A stretch of DNA of 64,000 bases from Candidatus Hydrogenedentota bacterium (GTDB taxonomy: Bacteria; Hydrogenedentota; Hydrogenedentia; Hydrogenedentales; JAGMZX01): the NCBI GenBank assembly GCA_029556545.1, contig JAKQEQ010000074.1:23076-87075 (forward strand), in the 5' to 3' direction. The position numbers and the translations under genes are program-made. Positions 45,917 to 57,000 of the stretch are shown here, one piece after another; positions within the stretch are counted from its first letter, which is position 1; every line of letters begins with the position of its first letter. Under the pieces are notes generated by a model. It saw only the letters and a program-made list of their open reading frames with translations, made no database searches and was not told the origin of the DNA.

Positions 45917-46852
45917 ATGAAGCGCGTAAGCAGTACGGCGCGAGGGTTCACGCTAATCGAGTTGTTGGTGGTGATCGCCATTATCGGAATTTTGGCGGCG
46001 ATATTGCTTCCGGCGCTGGGCCGCGCGCGGGAAGCGGCCCGGCGGGCCTCGTGCGCGAATAACCTGAAGCAGATCGGCATCGCCCTGAAGATGTATGCGA
46101 GCGAAGAACCGAGCCGGCGGTTTCCGCCCCGGATGATCCGCGATGTATTCGGTCGACTCTCGGACACAATGATTTTCAACGGGCCTTCATTGAGTCCCGA
46201 GTACCTTACCGATCTCAACGTAGTCTGGTGCCCGTCCTGGTATGGTGACGGCAGCGTGACCCCGCTGCAACGCTATGACGAGGGCACGCGCAAGGATGGC
46301 GCACTCCTCGGCAATCGCAACGGGCTCATCGAGCCCGCGGAGTTGGTGAAAGCGCCATACAACTACACGGGCTGGCTGTTTATGGATTCCGTGAATATCC
46401 TTGGGCCGAAAGCGGGCGCCGCGGGAACCGGCCCGGGCGGACGGTTCGAGAAGCCGGATTACAAGAACACGCCGCTCGGCGAGCTTGCGCAGGCCAATAT
46501 CGACACGGACGGCGCGGCCTCGGACGAAGACTTCGTGGTTTCCGCCGCCCTGGCGGGGACGCAAGTGGGCGACGGCGACACGATCTACCGGCTTCGCGAG
46601 GGCATCGAGCGGTTCATGATTACGGACGTAAACAATCCGGGCGCCACCGCGATTGCGCAAAGCCTTGTGCCCATGATGTGGGACCACCTCACGCCCCAGA
46701 TCGCGGGATCGGGCCACGTGCCTGCGGGAATGAACGTGCTGTACATGGACGGCCACGTCCGCTGGGCGGCGTATCCTTCCGATACGCCGTGGATGGTCAC
46801 GATTGACGGGCCGCGCATCCTCGGGCGCTATGACCGCCCCTTCGTGCCGTGA
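45917..46852 (+). CDS. DUF1559-type pseudopilin-like protein
   Basis: A 311-aa protein. The N-terminus [39 protein letters not shown] is a type IV pilin prepilin signal with the cleavage site G/F and Glu5. After the helix, [24 protein letters not shown] is the hallmark of planctomycete/Hydrogenedentes pseudopilins, and [18 protein letters not shown] is their C-terminal 'MDGHV' motif. It would be processed by prepilin peptidase and assembled by type II-like machinery. Many such genomes encode dozens of these; roles are largely unknown. Confidence 0.9.
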   Translation: MKRVSSTARGFTLIELLVVIAIIGILAAILLPALGRAREAARRASCANNLKQIGIALKMYASEEPSRRFPPRMIRDVFGRLSDTMIFNGPSLSPEYLTDLNVVWCPSWYGDGSVTPLQRYDEGTRKDGALLGNRNGLIEPAELVKAPYNYTGWLFMDSVNILGPKAGAAGTGPGGRFEKPDYKNTPLGELAQANIDTDGAASDEDFVVSAALAGTQVGDGDTIYRLREGIERFMITDVNNPGATAIAQSLVPMMWDHLTPQIAGSGHVPAGMNVLYMDGHVRWAAYPSDTPWMVTIDGPRILGRYDRPFVP

Positions 46853-46862
46853 AGCGGCCCAA

Positions 46863-48506
46863 TTACGGGTGCAGCGCGGCCAGGATTTCGGGAAGTCGTT
46901 CCGCGGCTTTGGTGGACACGACGAGAGCGACCGTCGCTTCCGTCCGCCCGCCGAGGCTGGCCCAGTCGGTCAGTGCGCTGACCTGCACGCCGGTCGAGGC
47001 GTAGGCCCGAAACCGCCAGTCGCGCGGAACCTCTTCGAGGGTGAATTGCCCCGAAGCGTCGGTCAGCGCCGCGCCCCGCAGCACGTCCGCCCCGTCTTCG
47101 CCCTCGACCGGCTCGACGACGTAGAAGACGGCGGCTCCTTCGAGAGGGCGTCTGTCCGCGGCGACCGCGTGGAAGGTAACGCGGCCCTTGCCCGCGCCGG
47201 GTCTCAGGACAAAGTTGGGGCCGACGGCGTCGCGGTCCGGCTGCACCGCCAGTACTGGCGCGGGAACGGCCTCGATGGCGAAACCCGCCGCGTCGCGCAC
47301 CGCGACGCGGTATTGCCCCGGAACGAGCCCGCGCAACTGGTAATACCCGGCGTAATCCGTCTTGGCTTGAATGCTCGAGGCGGCGGTCCGGGCCATGACC
47401 GTAACGTTGGGGACGCCGGCGCCGGTCTCGTCGGTCACCCGGCCGCGGGCGAACTCGGCGCGCATCACCTCGAGGGTCTGTCGCGCGACGCCGCCCGCGC
47501 CGGCGCGCATTTCGATGCACGGCGATCCGGAGGCAAAGGCGAAGCGGTCGGTGTCCAGCGCGACGCGATACACGCCGGCGGGCAGGTTCGCGAACGTGAA
47601 CTCGCCGTTAATGTCGGTCTTGGTCCGCCGTGTCATCAGCGGATAGGTGATGGCCTCGAGCCGGACCGGCAAGTTGGCGGCGGGGCGGTCTTCCTGGACA
47701 TGCGACAGTACGCCCGCCACCCCCCCGCTTGGTTCGACGGAGATAACGGCGTTCGTCGTTCCCGCGTGGATGGCCTGGGAAACCCAGGCGCCGTAGCCGG
47801 GGGCGTTCACGATGAATTTGCAGGTATCCGGCACGTGCGTAAAGAGAAACCGGCCTGTGGCGTCGGTTGTCTCGGGTAGAAACGAGAGCCAGGAAGCGGA
47901 CGTAGTATCGACGGGGCACGGGAACACCATCGCGTCGGCGATGGGCGCGCCTTCCGCATCGACGATGGCGCCGCCGAGCACCTGCGCGGGCCGCAACTCG
48001 AGCACGCCGTCCCAGACCAGGTGTGTCTCGTCGAAGAGCACGGCGGTGATCGCGAGTTGCTGCGCGCTCCATGCCCGCACGATGAAGTCGCTTTTCGGCA
48101 GGTGCTTGAACTCGAAATAGCCACGATCGTCGGTCTGTGCGCGCCAAGGCGTAACCGGCCAGGGCAACGAAGGGTAGCCGTCGAGATTGACGCCGTCCGC
48201 CAGGGGGCGCAAATCAAGCGAGACGGCTACGCCGGGAGCGGGTCGCCCGCCCTTGGTGACGACGCCACGGACCATGCGAATCCCGAGGTCCGGCATTGGG
48301 ACCTGCGCGGAGCGGGCCTCCTCGAGGGCGCGCGCGCGGGCCGCAAGTTGATCGCCGATGGTGAGATCGCCTTGCTCGAGTCTTGCGAGCGCGCTGGCGC
48401 GTGCGCTCGGGTCGATTTCGAACGGCACGTCATGGTTGATGCGAAAGGCAGCCCACACTTCGATGACCAAGGCCGCCACAAGCACGACGATCACCCAGCT
48501 TCGCAT
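46863..48506 (-). CDS. Membrane-anchored protein with carboxypeptidase-regulatory-like repeats
   Basis: A 547-aa protein with an N-terminal hydrophobic segment (SWVIVVLVAALVIEVWAAF), then several CarboxypepD_reg/Cna-B-like beta-sandwich repeats: VRGVVTKGGRPAPGVAVSLD, GGAIVDAEGAPIADAMVF, DINGEFTFANLPAGVYRVALD, GRVTDETGAGVPNVTVMART and TDASGQFTLEEVPRDW. There is no catalytic domain. These repeats give stalk-like extracytoplasmic proteins. Convergent with the pseudopilin gene, only 10 nt apart. Confidence 0.83.
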   Translation of the reverse strand: MRSWVIVVLVAALVIEVWAAFRINHDVPFEIDPSARASALARLEQGDLTIGDQLAARARALEEARSAQVPMPDLGIRMVRGVVTKGGRPAPGVAVSLDLRPLADGVNLDGYPSLPWPVTPWRAQTDDRGYFEFKHLPKSDFIVRAWSAQQLAITAVLFDETHLVWDGVLELRPAQVLGGAIVDAEGAPIADAMVFPCPVDTTSASWLSFLPETTDATGRFLFTHVPDTCKFIVNAPGYGAWVSQAIHAGTTNAVISVEPSGGVAGVLSHVQEDRPAANLPVRLEAITYPLMTRRTKTDINGEFTFANLPAGVYRVALDTDRFAFASGSPCIEMRAGAGGVARQTLEVMRAEFARGRVTDETGAGVPNVTVMARTAASSIQAKTDYAGYYQLRGLVPGQYRVAVRDAAGFAIEAVPAPVLAVQPDRDAVGPNFVLRPGAGKGRVTFHAVAADRRPLEGAAVFYVVEPVEGEDGADVLRGAALTDASGQFTLEEVPRDWRFRAYASTGVQVSALTDWASLGGRTEATVALVVSTKAAERLPEILAALHP

Positions 48507-48764
48507 ACCCTAACCCTTTCACCTCAAGACGCGGCGTCGTTATACCGCGCCGTCCGGCCCGGCATCAAACACGCCCGAACCGCGCCGCGCGCGCCGTTGC
48601 GCGACCGCGCCGCTAACCGTTTATTCCCGAGAACACCCTTCGCGTTCAGAGACACCATAATACCATGTTCCGGGCTGATTGCGCGCCGGGTTGACAGGCC
48701 GTCAGCGCCCGTCTACCATGCGGAGACCCATCGGGAGCGTCGCGCTGGCAGAGGGAATCCGTAT

Positions 48765-50459
48765 ATGTTGGGAATTGGTCTTTGGGACTGGCTGGCCTTG
48801 GCTGCATATTTGGTCGGCATCACCCTGCTCGGGGTCTGGACCGCCAGAAAAGTCCGGGACACCTCGGATTTCTTCATCGCGGGCCGCCGATTCGGCAAAA
48901 CCTTCATGGTCTTTTTCAGTTTCGGCGCGGGCACGAGCGGCAATGACGCCGTCGGCGTATCCTCGAAGACGTTTACAAACGGGATTTCGGGCATCTGGTA
49001 TCAATGGCTTTGGCTGTTCTGCACGCCGTTCTATTGGATTATCGCGCCGGTGTTCCGGCGGATGCGCGCGTTGACGACGGGCGACTATTTCGACGCCCGC
49101 TACGACGGCGGCGTGGCCGGGCTATACACCGTGGTGGGCATCCTGACATTGACGGTGAACATCGGCGTGGTCAGCCTGGGCGCGGGCGCAATGATCGAGG
49201 CGTTGACCGGCGGGGCGATCCCGCGCTTCGCGGGCATTCTTGGGATGACCGCCCTGTACGTGACCTACGGCATGGCGGGGGGGCTGGGCGCGGCCATCGT
49301 CACCGACTTCATCCAGGGCATGCTCACGATTGTGCTTTCCTTCATCCTGCTGCCGTTCGCGCTGCATGTGGTTGGCGGCTTCACGGGCTTGCGCGAGCGC
49401 ATCGCCGATCCGGAAATGTTCAGCCTGGTGGCTCCGGGCGAGATCAACGGGTTTCACGTGACGCTGTTTGCCATAAACGCCCTGATCGGCATCGTCACGC
49501 AGCCGCACATCATGGGCGTGTGCGCGGCGGGTCGCAACGAGATGGACGGGCGGGTCGGTTTCGCGGGCGGCAACCTGCTCAAGCGGCTCTGCACGGTGGC
49601 CTGGATGCTGGTGGGTCTCTGCGCGGTCGCCATGCCGGCCATGGCGACGACCGACCCCGATCTTGTTTACGGCAACATGGCGCGGGAGTTACTCCCTCGG
49701 GTCATGCCGGGCTTGATCGGCCTCTTCCTGGCGGCGTTGCTGGCGTCGGTCATGTCCTCGTGCGACGCCTTCATGGTGTCCACCTCGGGCCTGTTTACCC
49801 AGAACCTGTATCGCCGTTTCCTGGTCCGAGACCGCCCCGAGAGCCACTATGTCACGGTGGGGCGCATCGCGTCGTTGTGTATCGTCGCGTGCAGCATCGC
49901 CTTCGCCGTGATGGTCTCGGACGTGCCCTCCGGCCTCGAATGGTTTTTCAGGCTTCAGGCCATGATGGGCGCGGCGTTCTGGCTCGGGCTGTTCTGGCGG
50001 CGGACCACCGTGGCCGGGGCCTGGGCCGCCACGCTGACCAGCTTTGCGGTGCTGGTCGCGACGAGTCTGCCGGCTTTCAACAGATGGGCCGTCACGCATC
50101 TTCCGGAATACATGATTTGGGACGGGCAGTTCCGCGTGGCGTGGCAGATGTGCGCGTATCTCGTCGGCGGCTTCGGCATGGGTATCGCGGTGAGTCTGGT
50201 CACGCCGCGCGTGCCGGCGCACAAGCTCGATCGGTTGTATGCCTGCCTGCGCACGCCGGTCCAGGAGAATGAGCCGCACACCGCCGAGCCGTTCACGTTG
50301 CCGCCCGGGGTGACGCCCCCCGCGCCGCGCAAGCTCATCCCGCACCCGGACCTCGAGATTCCCGTGCCGACAAAGATCGGGCTAGCCGGATTCGCGTTCT
50401 TCTGGGTGTGCGTATTCGCGCTCATCTGGTTTGTGCGGTGGATGGCCACGTGGGGGTGA
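48765..50459 (+). CDS. Sodium:solute symporter (SSS family)
   Basis: A 564-aa protein; start MLGIGLWDWLALAAYLVGI with GAGGGA 8 nt upstream; a longer open frame is shadow. It has about 13 transmembrane helices and the SSS signatures WTARKVRDTSDFFIAGRRFG (loop after helix 1), TYGMAGGLGAAIVTDFIQG, and GLFLAALLASVMSSCDAFMVSTSGLFTQNLYR (sodium-site helix). The substrate could be a sugar, amino acid or vitamin; the C-terminal 70-residue loop rich in Pro is unusual. It is followed by REP-like repeats. Confidence 0.9.
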   Translation: MLGIGLWDWLALAAYLVGITLLGVWTARKVRDTSDFFIAGRRFGKTFMVFFSFGAGTSGNDAVGVSSKTFTNGISGIWYQWLWLFCTPFYWIIAPVFRRMRALTTGDYFDARYDGGVAGLYTVVGILTLTVNIGVVSLGAGAMIEALTGGAIPRFAGILGMTALYVTYGMAGGLGAAIVTDFIQGMLTIVLSFILLPFALHVVGGFTGLRERIADPEMFSLVAPGEINGFHVTLFAINALIGIVTQPHIMGVCAAGRNEMDGRVGFAGGNLLKRLCTVAWMLVGLCAVAMPAMATTDPDLVYGNMARELLPRVMPGLIGLFLAALLASVMSSCDAFMVSTSGLFTQNLYRRFLVRDRPESHYVTVGRIASLCIVACSIAFAVMVSDVPSGLEWFFRLQAMMGAAFWLGLFWRRTTVAGAWAATLTSFAVLVATSLPAFNRWAVTHLPEYMIWDGQFRVAWQMCAYLVGGFGMGIAVSLVTPRVPAHKLDRLYACLRTPVQENEPHTAEPFTLPPGVTPPAPRKLIPHPDLEIPVPTKIGLAGFAFFWVCVFALIWFVRWMATWG

Positions 50460-50471
50460 AGCGGTGTGGTG

Positions 50472-50552
50472 TTTGGAGCGCGCCCTTCAGGGCGCAGGAC
50501 ACGGGCTGAAGCCCGCACTCCGAACGGGTTTGGAGCGCGCCCTTCAGGGCGC
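50472..50552. repeat. Pair of REP-like direct repeats with palindromes
   Basis: A 24-bp unit starting TTTGGAGCGCGCCCTTCAGG occurs at 50472-50495 and again at 50529-50552. Each carries the palindrome GCGCCC-TT-CAGGGCGC-like hairpin; CGGGCTGAAGCCCG lies between them. No gene is present from 50460 to 50697. Confidence 0.8.
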
Positions 50553-50697
50553 GAGCGCGTGCATGCCTGGAATTGCCAAACCCGTGGCGGGGGTGCTAGC
50601 ATGCGTGCTTTGGGGTGAGCGCTCGGACGTTGTGTTTCCCGCGTGCGTCGAGCCCGTCGCTGGATTCTGAAGCAGCTTGTGTTAGAGGAGCCGTGTC

Positions 50698-53600
50698 ATG
50701 GAGCCGGAGGGCCGAATCTCGAAGACGCATCGCTGGTTTCGCTGCGCCATCGCGGCGTATCTCTTTGTGCTTGTGCTGGCGCTGACGCCGTGGACCCCGG
50801 ATCCCGCGGGCGATATCAAGCGGTTATTGCTGGCGCTGTTCAGCGCATCGCTGGCGGTGGCGTGGCTGGCCACGACGTGGCGCTTCGGCGTGCCGGTGCG
50901 CCGCCCGCGCATCGCCCTCGAGGTGCTCCTGGGCATGCTCATCTGCTACGGCGCGGCCACGCTGCGTTCTCCTTATCCGGGCTACAGCGTCACCGAACTC
51001 GCGTTCTTCGGCGCGCTCTTCCTGCTCTATTTCGTAGCGACGCAGGTGTATACGCTCGAGTCGGAAGTGCTCGCGCTCATGCGCGTACTCTGTATTGCAG
51101 TGGCGCTGGCCGCCGTGTACGGGCTGTGTCAGAAGTTCGGCCTGGATCCATTCCCGTGGACGGACCGCGACCTGGACATCTACACGAATCTGCCCAGCAC
51201 CTTCGGCAATCCGAATTACGCGGCGCATACGCTGGTGCTGGCGCTTATCATGGCGGTGGCGCTCGGACTACAGCGGGGAGGGCGATGGACGTGGGCGCTG
51301 GCCGCGTTGTTCGCGGTGCACCTCTACTTCACGGGGCAGCGCGGCGGCATCATCGGGCTTGCCGCCGCTGTGCTCCTGCTGCTGGTTGCGCGCGGGACCG
51401 GTCTGGTCTTCTCGAGCGCGATCAAGCGCGTGGTGACAGCCATCGTGGTGACGGCAATCGTGGGCGTCGCGGCGGGCGGGCTTTACATGGCGCAGAACAA
51501 GGCGCGCAACGGCGTGGCATTGCCGCTCGACAGTTCGCTGCTCCTGCGGTATAACGGGTACCTGAACGCGGCCGCAATGGTCCGCGAGCATCCATTACTG
51601 GGCCACGGGCCGGGCGTATTCGCCATCACGACGCCGAAGTACTGGACAACGTTCGAGCAGCAATGGTTCGCTCAGGAACAGCGGCTGAACGCGCATGTCC
51701 ATAACGATATCTTCGAGGTCGCGGTGGATGCCGGGCTGCCCGCGGCCGGGTTCTACCTCGCGGTGCTCCTGCTGGCGACGTGCTTTGGACTTCTGACGGC
51801 CTTTACCGCGGCGACTCGGACGCGACGGCGTCTCGGCTATGCCTTTGCCGCGCTCTTCCTGACCTTTCTGGTGGACGGGCTGTTTGGATTCAACCTGCGC
51901 GTGCCCGTCTCGGCGTCGATTTTGTTTCTGATGTTGGGCGCGCTCGAGGGACTCTGGGCGCGCGCGCCGGCCGCGGCGGCGCCGGGCCGTGTGCCCGCGC
52001 TCGCCGGCACGGCGTGGCGGCTGGGCGTGGCGGCGTCCGCGGTCCTTATCGTGCTGTGGGGCGGGCGCGGCTTCCTTGCGGAGTTGCAGAACCAGCGCGG
52101 GTTGAAGCACCACTACAAGTTGTTGCAGGTGTTGAGCGCCCCGCCCGAGGAACAGCGAGAGATGGATCCGCAGAAGGCGGCGGCCTACGTGACGGCGCAG
52201 CGGGACGCCGCCGTGTCCGCCTTTCTGTGGGGCGAAGGGCTTACGCCGTGGAATCATCAGTTCGCCGGGCGGATCGGGGCGACGCTGGCAGCCGTGCAGG
52301 ACTACGACGAGGCCGTGCGGCATCTCGAGCGCGCCCTCGAGCGCAATCCCTATCACGTGCCGACGCTTGCCCGTCTCGTCGGGACCCGGCTTGCGCAGGC
52401 GGAGGCGGAGATGAATCAGGAGCCGGGAGAAGCCGCGCCGACGGCGAACCCGGACCGATTGCTCGATGATGCGACCCGTCACGCCGATCGCATGATCGCA
52501 TTGTGTCCGTACTTCCCGATTGCGGAGGAACTGAAAGCGCGCATCCTGTGTCTGCGCGCCCAGAGCCTGGCGCGTCGCGACCCGCCCGCGGACCGCGTCG
52601 AAATCGAGGAGCAGTGGCGCGCCGCCGAGGCCCATTTCGAGCGCGCCATCGAACTCGGCGCGAAGAACCACATCGAACTGTACCGATTCCTGGCGCAGGT
52701 GCGCGACGTCCTCGGCGACCTCGAGGGCGAGGAGGAGGCGCTCGTGCGCGCGGCGCAGGCCAATCCGGGCGATGGGGCGCTGTGGAATGTGTTCTTCGAC
52801 TTCGCCATGCGCGCCGAACCGTCGGAGCGCCTCCAAAGCACGCTTACGATGATGATAGCGCACATCGCCAACCTCGACCCGCCGCGCCATGACGCCGTCG
52901 CCAAGGGCTACATGGCGCTGGCCAGACTCGCGACCGAGAGCAGGGATTTCCCGCGGGCCGAGGCCGCCTTCGCGAACGCGGCGCGCTATGGAACCGAGGA
53001 AGCTTCCGTATGGACGGCGTTCGCGCAATACGCGCACCGTCGCAAACGGCTCGCGTTTTTCGAGGAGTGCCTGGGCGAGGCCGTGCGGCGCGTCAAGGAG
53101 ACCGGCGTCTTGACGCATCCTGCGCTGGCCGTGGCGCATCTTCTGCTTGCGGAAATTCAGGAGTCCCAGCAGCCGCCGGTGGACCCGGCGATCATCGACG
53201 CCGCGTATCAGCAAGCGGTGCAATTTGCCCCGGACCGCCCGGACGTCTGGTCCAATTACGCGAATTTCGCTCGGAAGCAGGATCGCATGGACGCGCTCAA
53301 GGAAACGGTGACGACGTCTTGTCGGGCCGCGCTCGAGAACGGGCTGACGCCGCTGGCTTACGTGCGCGCGGTCAATGACGTTCTTGAAGAGGGTCCCGTT
53401 GCGCTCGAAGTCGCGACGGAAACGCTCCTGCGCCAGTTCCGCGAGTACCCGCCCGATAACGCGCGCCTCGCCGCGGTGCATCTGACTTGGGCCGCACAGC
53501 TTCTCCTCGAGGCTGCCGTGGCCGCGCAGGACGGCGATGTCCCGCTGTGCATGACGTGGCTCAACCTGGCCATCGTACTGGCCGGCATCGAGCAGTACCC

Positions 53601-53919
53601 CGTCGCCGAAGGGTTGTATCCCCGCGCCATGCAATGCCTCGAGGGCGAGAACGTCGCCGTCGGCGGGATGCAGTGGGCCGACACCCTCCAGCGGATGGGC
53701 CGTATGCCGGAGGCCATCAACCTTCTGCGCGACCTGCTGGTCCGATTCCCCGACATGCCCGATGTGCGGCACGCCTGCGCGCAGGCGCTCGCACGGAACC
53801 GCCAGATTCCCGAGGCGCTCCAGGAATACGACGTCCTCCTCGACGTGCCTTACCTGCCCCCGAACATCGTCCAACAACTCGAGGCGGAACGCGAAGCCCT
53901 CCTGCAACAGCAACCGTGA
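50698..53919 (+). CDS. O-antigen ligase-like membrane protein with C-terminal TPR region
   Basis: A 1073-aa protein (GAGGAG 8 nt before the ATG). Residues 1-450 have about 11-12 transmembrane helices and the Wzy_C/WaaL signatures TFGNPNYAAHTLVLALIMAVAL, LYFTGQRGGIIGLAAAVLLL and HNDIFEVAVDAGLPAAGFYLAVL with catalytic-type His. About 500-1073 is a tandem TPR/solenoid (DYDEAVRHLERALERNPYHVPTLARL, YLPPNIVQQLEAEREAL at the end). This WaaL-TPR fusion is typical of some environmental bacteria; by analogy it attaches exported glycan or glycosylates pilin-like proteins in the periplasm. Confidence 0.85.
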   Translation: MEPEGRISKTHRWFRCAIAAYLFVLVLALTPWTPDPAGDIKRLLLALFSASLAVAWLATTWRFGVPVRRPRIALEVLLGMLICYGAATLRSPYPGYSVTELAFFGALFLLYFVATQVYTLESEVLALMRVLCIAVALAAVYGLCQKFGLDPFPWTDRDLDIYTNLPSTFGNPNYAAHTLVLALIMAVALGLQRGGRWTWALAALFAVHLYFTGQRGGIIGLAAAVLLLLVARGTGLVFSSAIKRVVTAIVVTAIVGVAAGGLYMAQNKARNGVALPLDSSLLLRYNGYLNAAAMVREHPLLGHGPGVFAITTPKYWTTFEQQWFAQEQRLNAHVHNDIFEVAVDAGLPAAGFYLAVLLLATCFGLLTAFTAATRTRRRLGYAFAALFLTFLVDGLFGFNLRVPVSASILFLMLGALEGLWARAPAAAAPGRVPALAGTAWRLGVAASAVLIVLWGGRGFLAELQNQRGLKHHYKLLQVLSAPPEEQREMDPQKAAAYVTAQRDAAVSAFLWGEGLTPWNHQFAGRIGATLAAVQDYDEAVRHLERALERNPYHVPTLARLVGTRLAQAEAEMNQEPGEAAPTANPDRLLDDATRHADRMIALCPYFPIAEELKARILCLRAQSLARRDPPADRVEIEEQWRAAEAHFERAIELGAKNHIELYRFLAQVRDVLGDLEGEEEALVRAAQANPGDGALWNVFFDFAMRAEPSERLQSTLTMMIAHIANLDPPRHDAVAKGYMALARLATESRDFPRAEAAFANAARYGTEEASVWTAFAQYAHRRKRLAFFEECLGEAVRRVKETGVLTHPALAVAHLLLAEIQESQQPPVDPAIIDAAYQQAVQFAPDRPDVWSNYANFARKQDRMDALKETVTTSCRAALENGLTPLAYVRAVNDVLEEGPVALEVATETLLRQFREYPPDNARLAAVHLTWAAQLLLEAAVAAQDGDVPLCMTWLNLAIVLAGIEQYPVAEGLYPRAMQCLEGENVAVGGMQWADTLQRMGRMPEAINLLRDLLVRFPDMPDVRHACAQALARNRQIPEALQEYDVLLDVPYLPPNIVQQLEAEREALLQQQP

Positions 53920-54061
53920 CCGCGCGGTCGGCGTGACCGCAATGCGCTTCGCCGCGCTTTCGGGGCTATCGCATGTGCAACCCGACGCACAGGGCGCCGG
54001 CGTGGACATCCCGCCCGTGCTCCTTCCATTGGCCGGGCCGGGATGCCCTCACGCCGCGCCT

Positions 54062-57000
54062 TTACTCCACCACCAGCGTGACCGGCTGGGCGTCCGCGGC
54101 TACCTCCGGGTTGTAGTACTGATATGCCCGCGACGGCGGCGTCTGGGCGCGCAGCGGGAACTTCGCGCGAATCGTGTAGCTGAATTCGAGCGTGGCGTCG
54201 CCCGCGATCTTCTCGAAGTAGGTGATGATCTGCCGCCCCGTCAACTCGTACTTCTGCATGACCTTGTCGGCGACGAGTTTTTCGAGGTCGGGCGTCATTA
54301 CCTGGAATCCCGGCGGCACGCCGAGGTCGACGATGACCATGTTCGCGGTCTCCGGCCCGTTGTTCGTCACGTTGACCGAAACGGTGACCGTGTCGTCGAC
54401 GGCGAGCGCGGTCTTGTCATAGGTCACGTCGATCTTCAGCACGTCCCGCACCAGGGGCTTGGCGCTCCAGGGGGTGTAGTAACGGCCCACGATCTGATAC
54501 AGCATCGCGCCCTCGCCCGAGAACGCCAGGTTCACGGTGTTCTCTCCGGCGCGCGTTTGTTCGCCGAGGTCCACGAGCCGCATGACGTCGCAGTCCGCGG
54601 GCGTCACCCGCAGTTGCGCGACTTCGTCGCCGTTGATCGCCACGGCGATGGTTGCGTCCGCCTTCTGAGTCTGGCTGCCGAGCGAGACCGTCAGCGCCTT
54701 GAGCGCGAGGATGGTGGCCTGGGTCGAGCCCCAGCGCCCGTTCGCGTCCTTCTTCTGGATCAGATACGTCAGCGCCTTCGTCGTCGTCTCGGGATATTTG
54801 CCCGCGCGCAGGAAGGCCAGCGTGGCCAAGGCCGTCGCCTCGATATTCGCCGCGTCGCCGTGCGAGAAGGTGACCGTCTTCACGTCGCTTTCCCAGTGGG
54901 CCGTCTTGTCGTCTTCCTTGCGCAGGCCGTGCAGCGTTTCGAGCACCTGCGCGGTGAAGGCGTCCTTCGCGTTCCACGCCGCGAGCGCGTTGGCCACGAG
55001 ACCAAGCGTGTAGGGGTCCTTCGTATCCTTCCAGTTGGCGCGCAGATGCCCGATGGCCTTATCCGCCCGCGCGTCGGGATCGCCGCTGGTCAGCAGCGCC
55101 TCGATGATGTAGGCCGTCACCAGCAGCGTGCTGCCCTGGATGTCTTGCCACGACTCCGCGTGCAGGTAGCTCTCGTCCGGTTTCCACGAGCCGTCGTCCT
55201 GTTGCTGCCGCAGCAGCCACTCGCGCGTGCGCCGGATCACCTCTGGGTCCACCTCGTGGACCTGCGCCATGTCGTAGAACTGCTTCACGCCCAAGGCGGT
55301 GAGCGCCTTGTTCGCGGGCGCGTCGCCGAACCACGAGAAGCCGCCGCCGTCCACCTCGTAGGCCAGGAGCCGCTGGTAGCCCGCGTTGATGAAGCCCTCG
55401 GCCTTCATCTGGATTTCGGGGTTGATCTGCTCCGTGGCCTTCAGGTACTGCAGGATGAGAATGTTTGGATAGGTGACGGCAGTCGTCTGCTCGAAGCAGC
55501 CGAAGGGCATCTGGAGCATGCTGTCTAGGCCGTCCACGATCTGTGTGAACACGCCGGGATACACCCGCACCAGAATCTTGCTCGCGCCGGGCACGGCGTC
55601 CGCCGGAATCGCGATGGTCCGCGTCACCGCGCCGTCAAGCCGGTCGCTGAAGCTCACTTCCTGCTTCTCGCCGTCCGGCAGCACCTCGATTTCACGGCGG
55701 ATGGCGTCGCTCAGCTTCGATCCGTGGGCGTGGACCGTCATCTTGTGTTTGCCCAGTTCGACGACCTCGATGGGGAAATACCGCGACGTGACCTCGCCGG
55801 GGGCGAGGCGGATGGTCTGCTCGGCGGGGCCGTCGAGCTTGAACCACGGCGCGGCCTCGAAGGCGAGGCGAATGTCCTGCGCCGTTTCAAGATAGTTGTA
55901 GAGCGCGACGGGGATCGATATGCGGTCGTTCTGCGTGAGCGCGACGGGCAGGTCGATATCGACAAAGAAATCCTGGAACACACGGATGGGCGCGTCCATG
56001 CTGCCGAGGGCGCCGTTCGCCGCGTTGGCCATCGAGGTCATGCGCCATGTTGTGATGCTGTCCGCCAGCGTGAGCGGCAGCGTGGCGCGGCCCCGCGCGT
56101 CGGTGATCAGGGCGGGCTCGAAGAGCAGCGTTTCGGGGAAGTACTCGCGCACGCGCACCGGCGCGCCCGGCGCGGCCTCCGGAATGCCGAGTGCGTCGGC
56201 TCCGTCGAGCGCAGCGGCCGTTTCGGCCATCATGGGCGCGGGTATGGGTTCCGCGGCGAACATCTTCATTTGACGCACGGCCATGGGCCGGCCCACCATC
56301 AGGTCCGCGCCGCCGCGCCCAACCCCGTTGAGGTCGAGCAACTCCCGTCCCCACGCCGTCTCGGGGCCGATGTCGTCCGCGGTGCCTTTTACGCCGTCCG
56401 GGCCGTAGGACAGCATGGTGAAATGACCGCCCCATTCCTGTACGCCGCTGAAGTCGAATTCGTAGCGGTTGCCCCAGGGATCGAGCAACTCGTTTTCGCG
56501 CACGAGCCGTTTGCGCAACAGGGTCTTCAAAATGTCCTTCGGTGCGCCCTTTTCATCATCGATCAGCTTCGTGACGGCTTTCTGGATGTGCTCGACGTCC
56601 TTGCGGATGCGCTCGGCGATGGCGCGGTTGGCCGCGGCCTCTTTTTCCGCGAAGGTGTTGACCCGGACCGGGGGCGGGGGCAGGTCGGGAGCGGAGGCGA
56701 GAAGCACGCGCGCGGCCTGCTGTTGCTCGGGACGCCACGCGGCGGGCTCCTTGATCAGCGTGTCCAGCTCGAATCCGTGGATTTCGTAGCGCGGCTTCAT
56801 GATCTCGCGTTCGAGCGTGAAATAAATCTTCTCGAGGCCCGGGTGAATTTCCTGCAACGCGAAGACGCTCTCATCTACAATCGAGATGCCCAGCGCCGCG
56901 GCAGCGCCGCGTCCGGCGTCGTCGGTCACGGTGAATTGAAGCGTCGCCTCTTGGCCGGGCCGGTACGTCTCCGCGTCCAACGCGACGGCGATCCGCAGCG

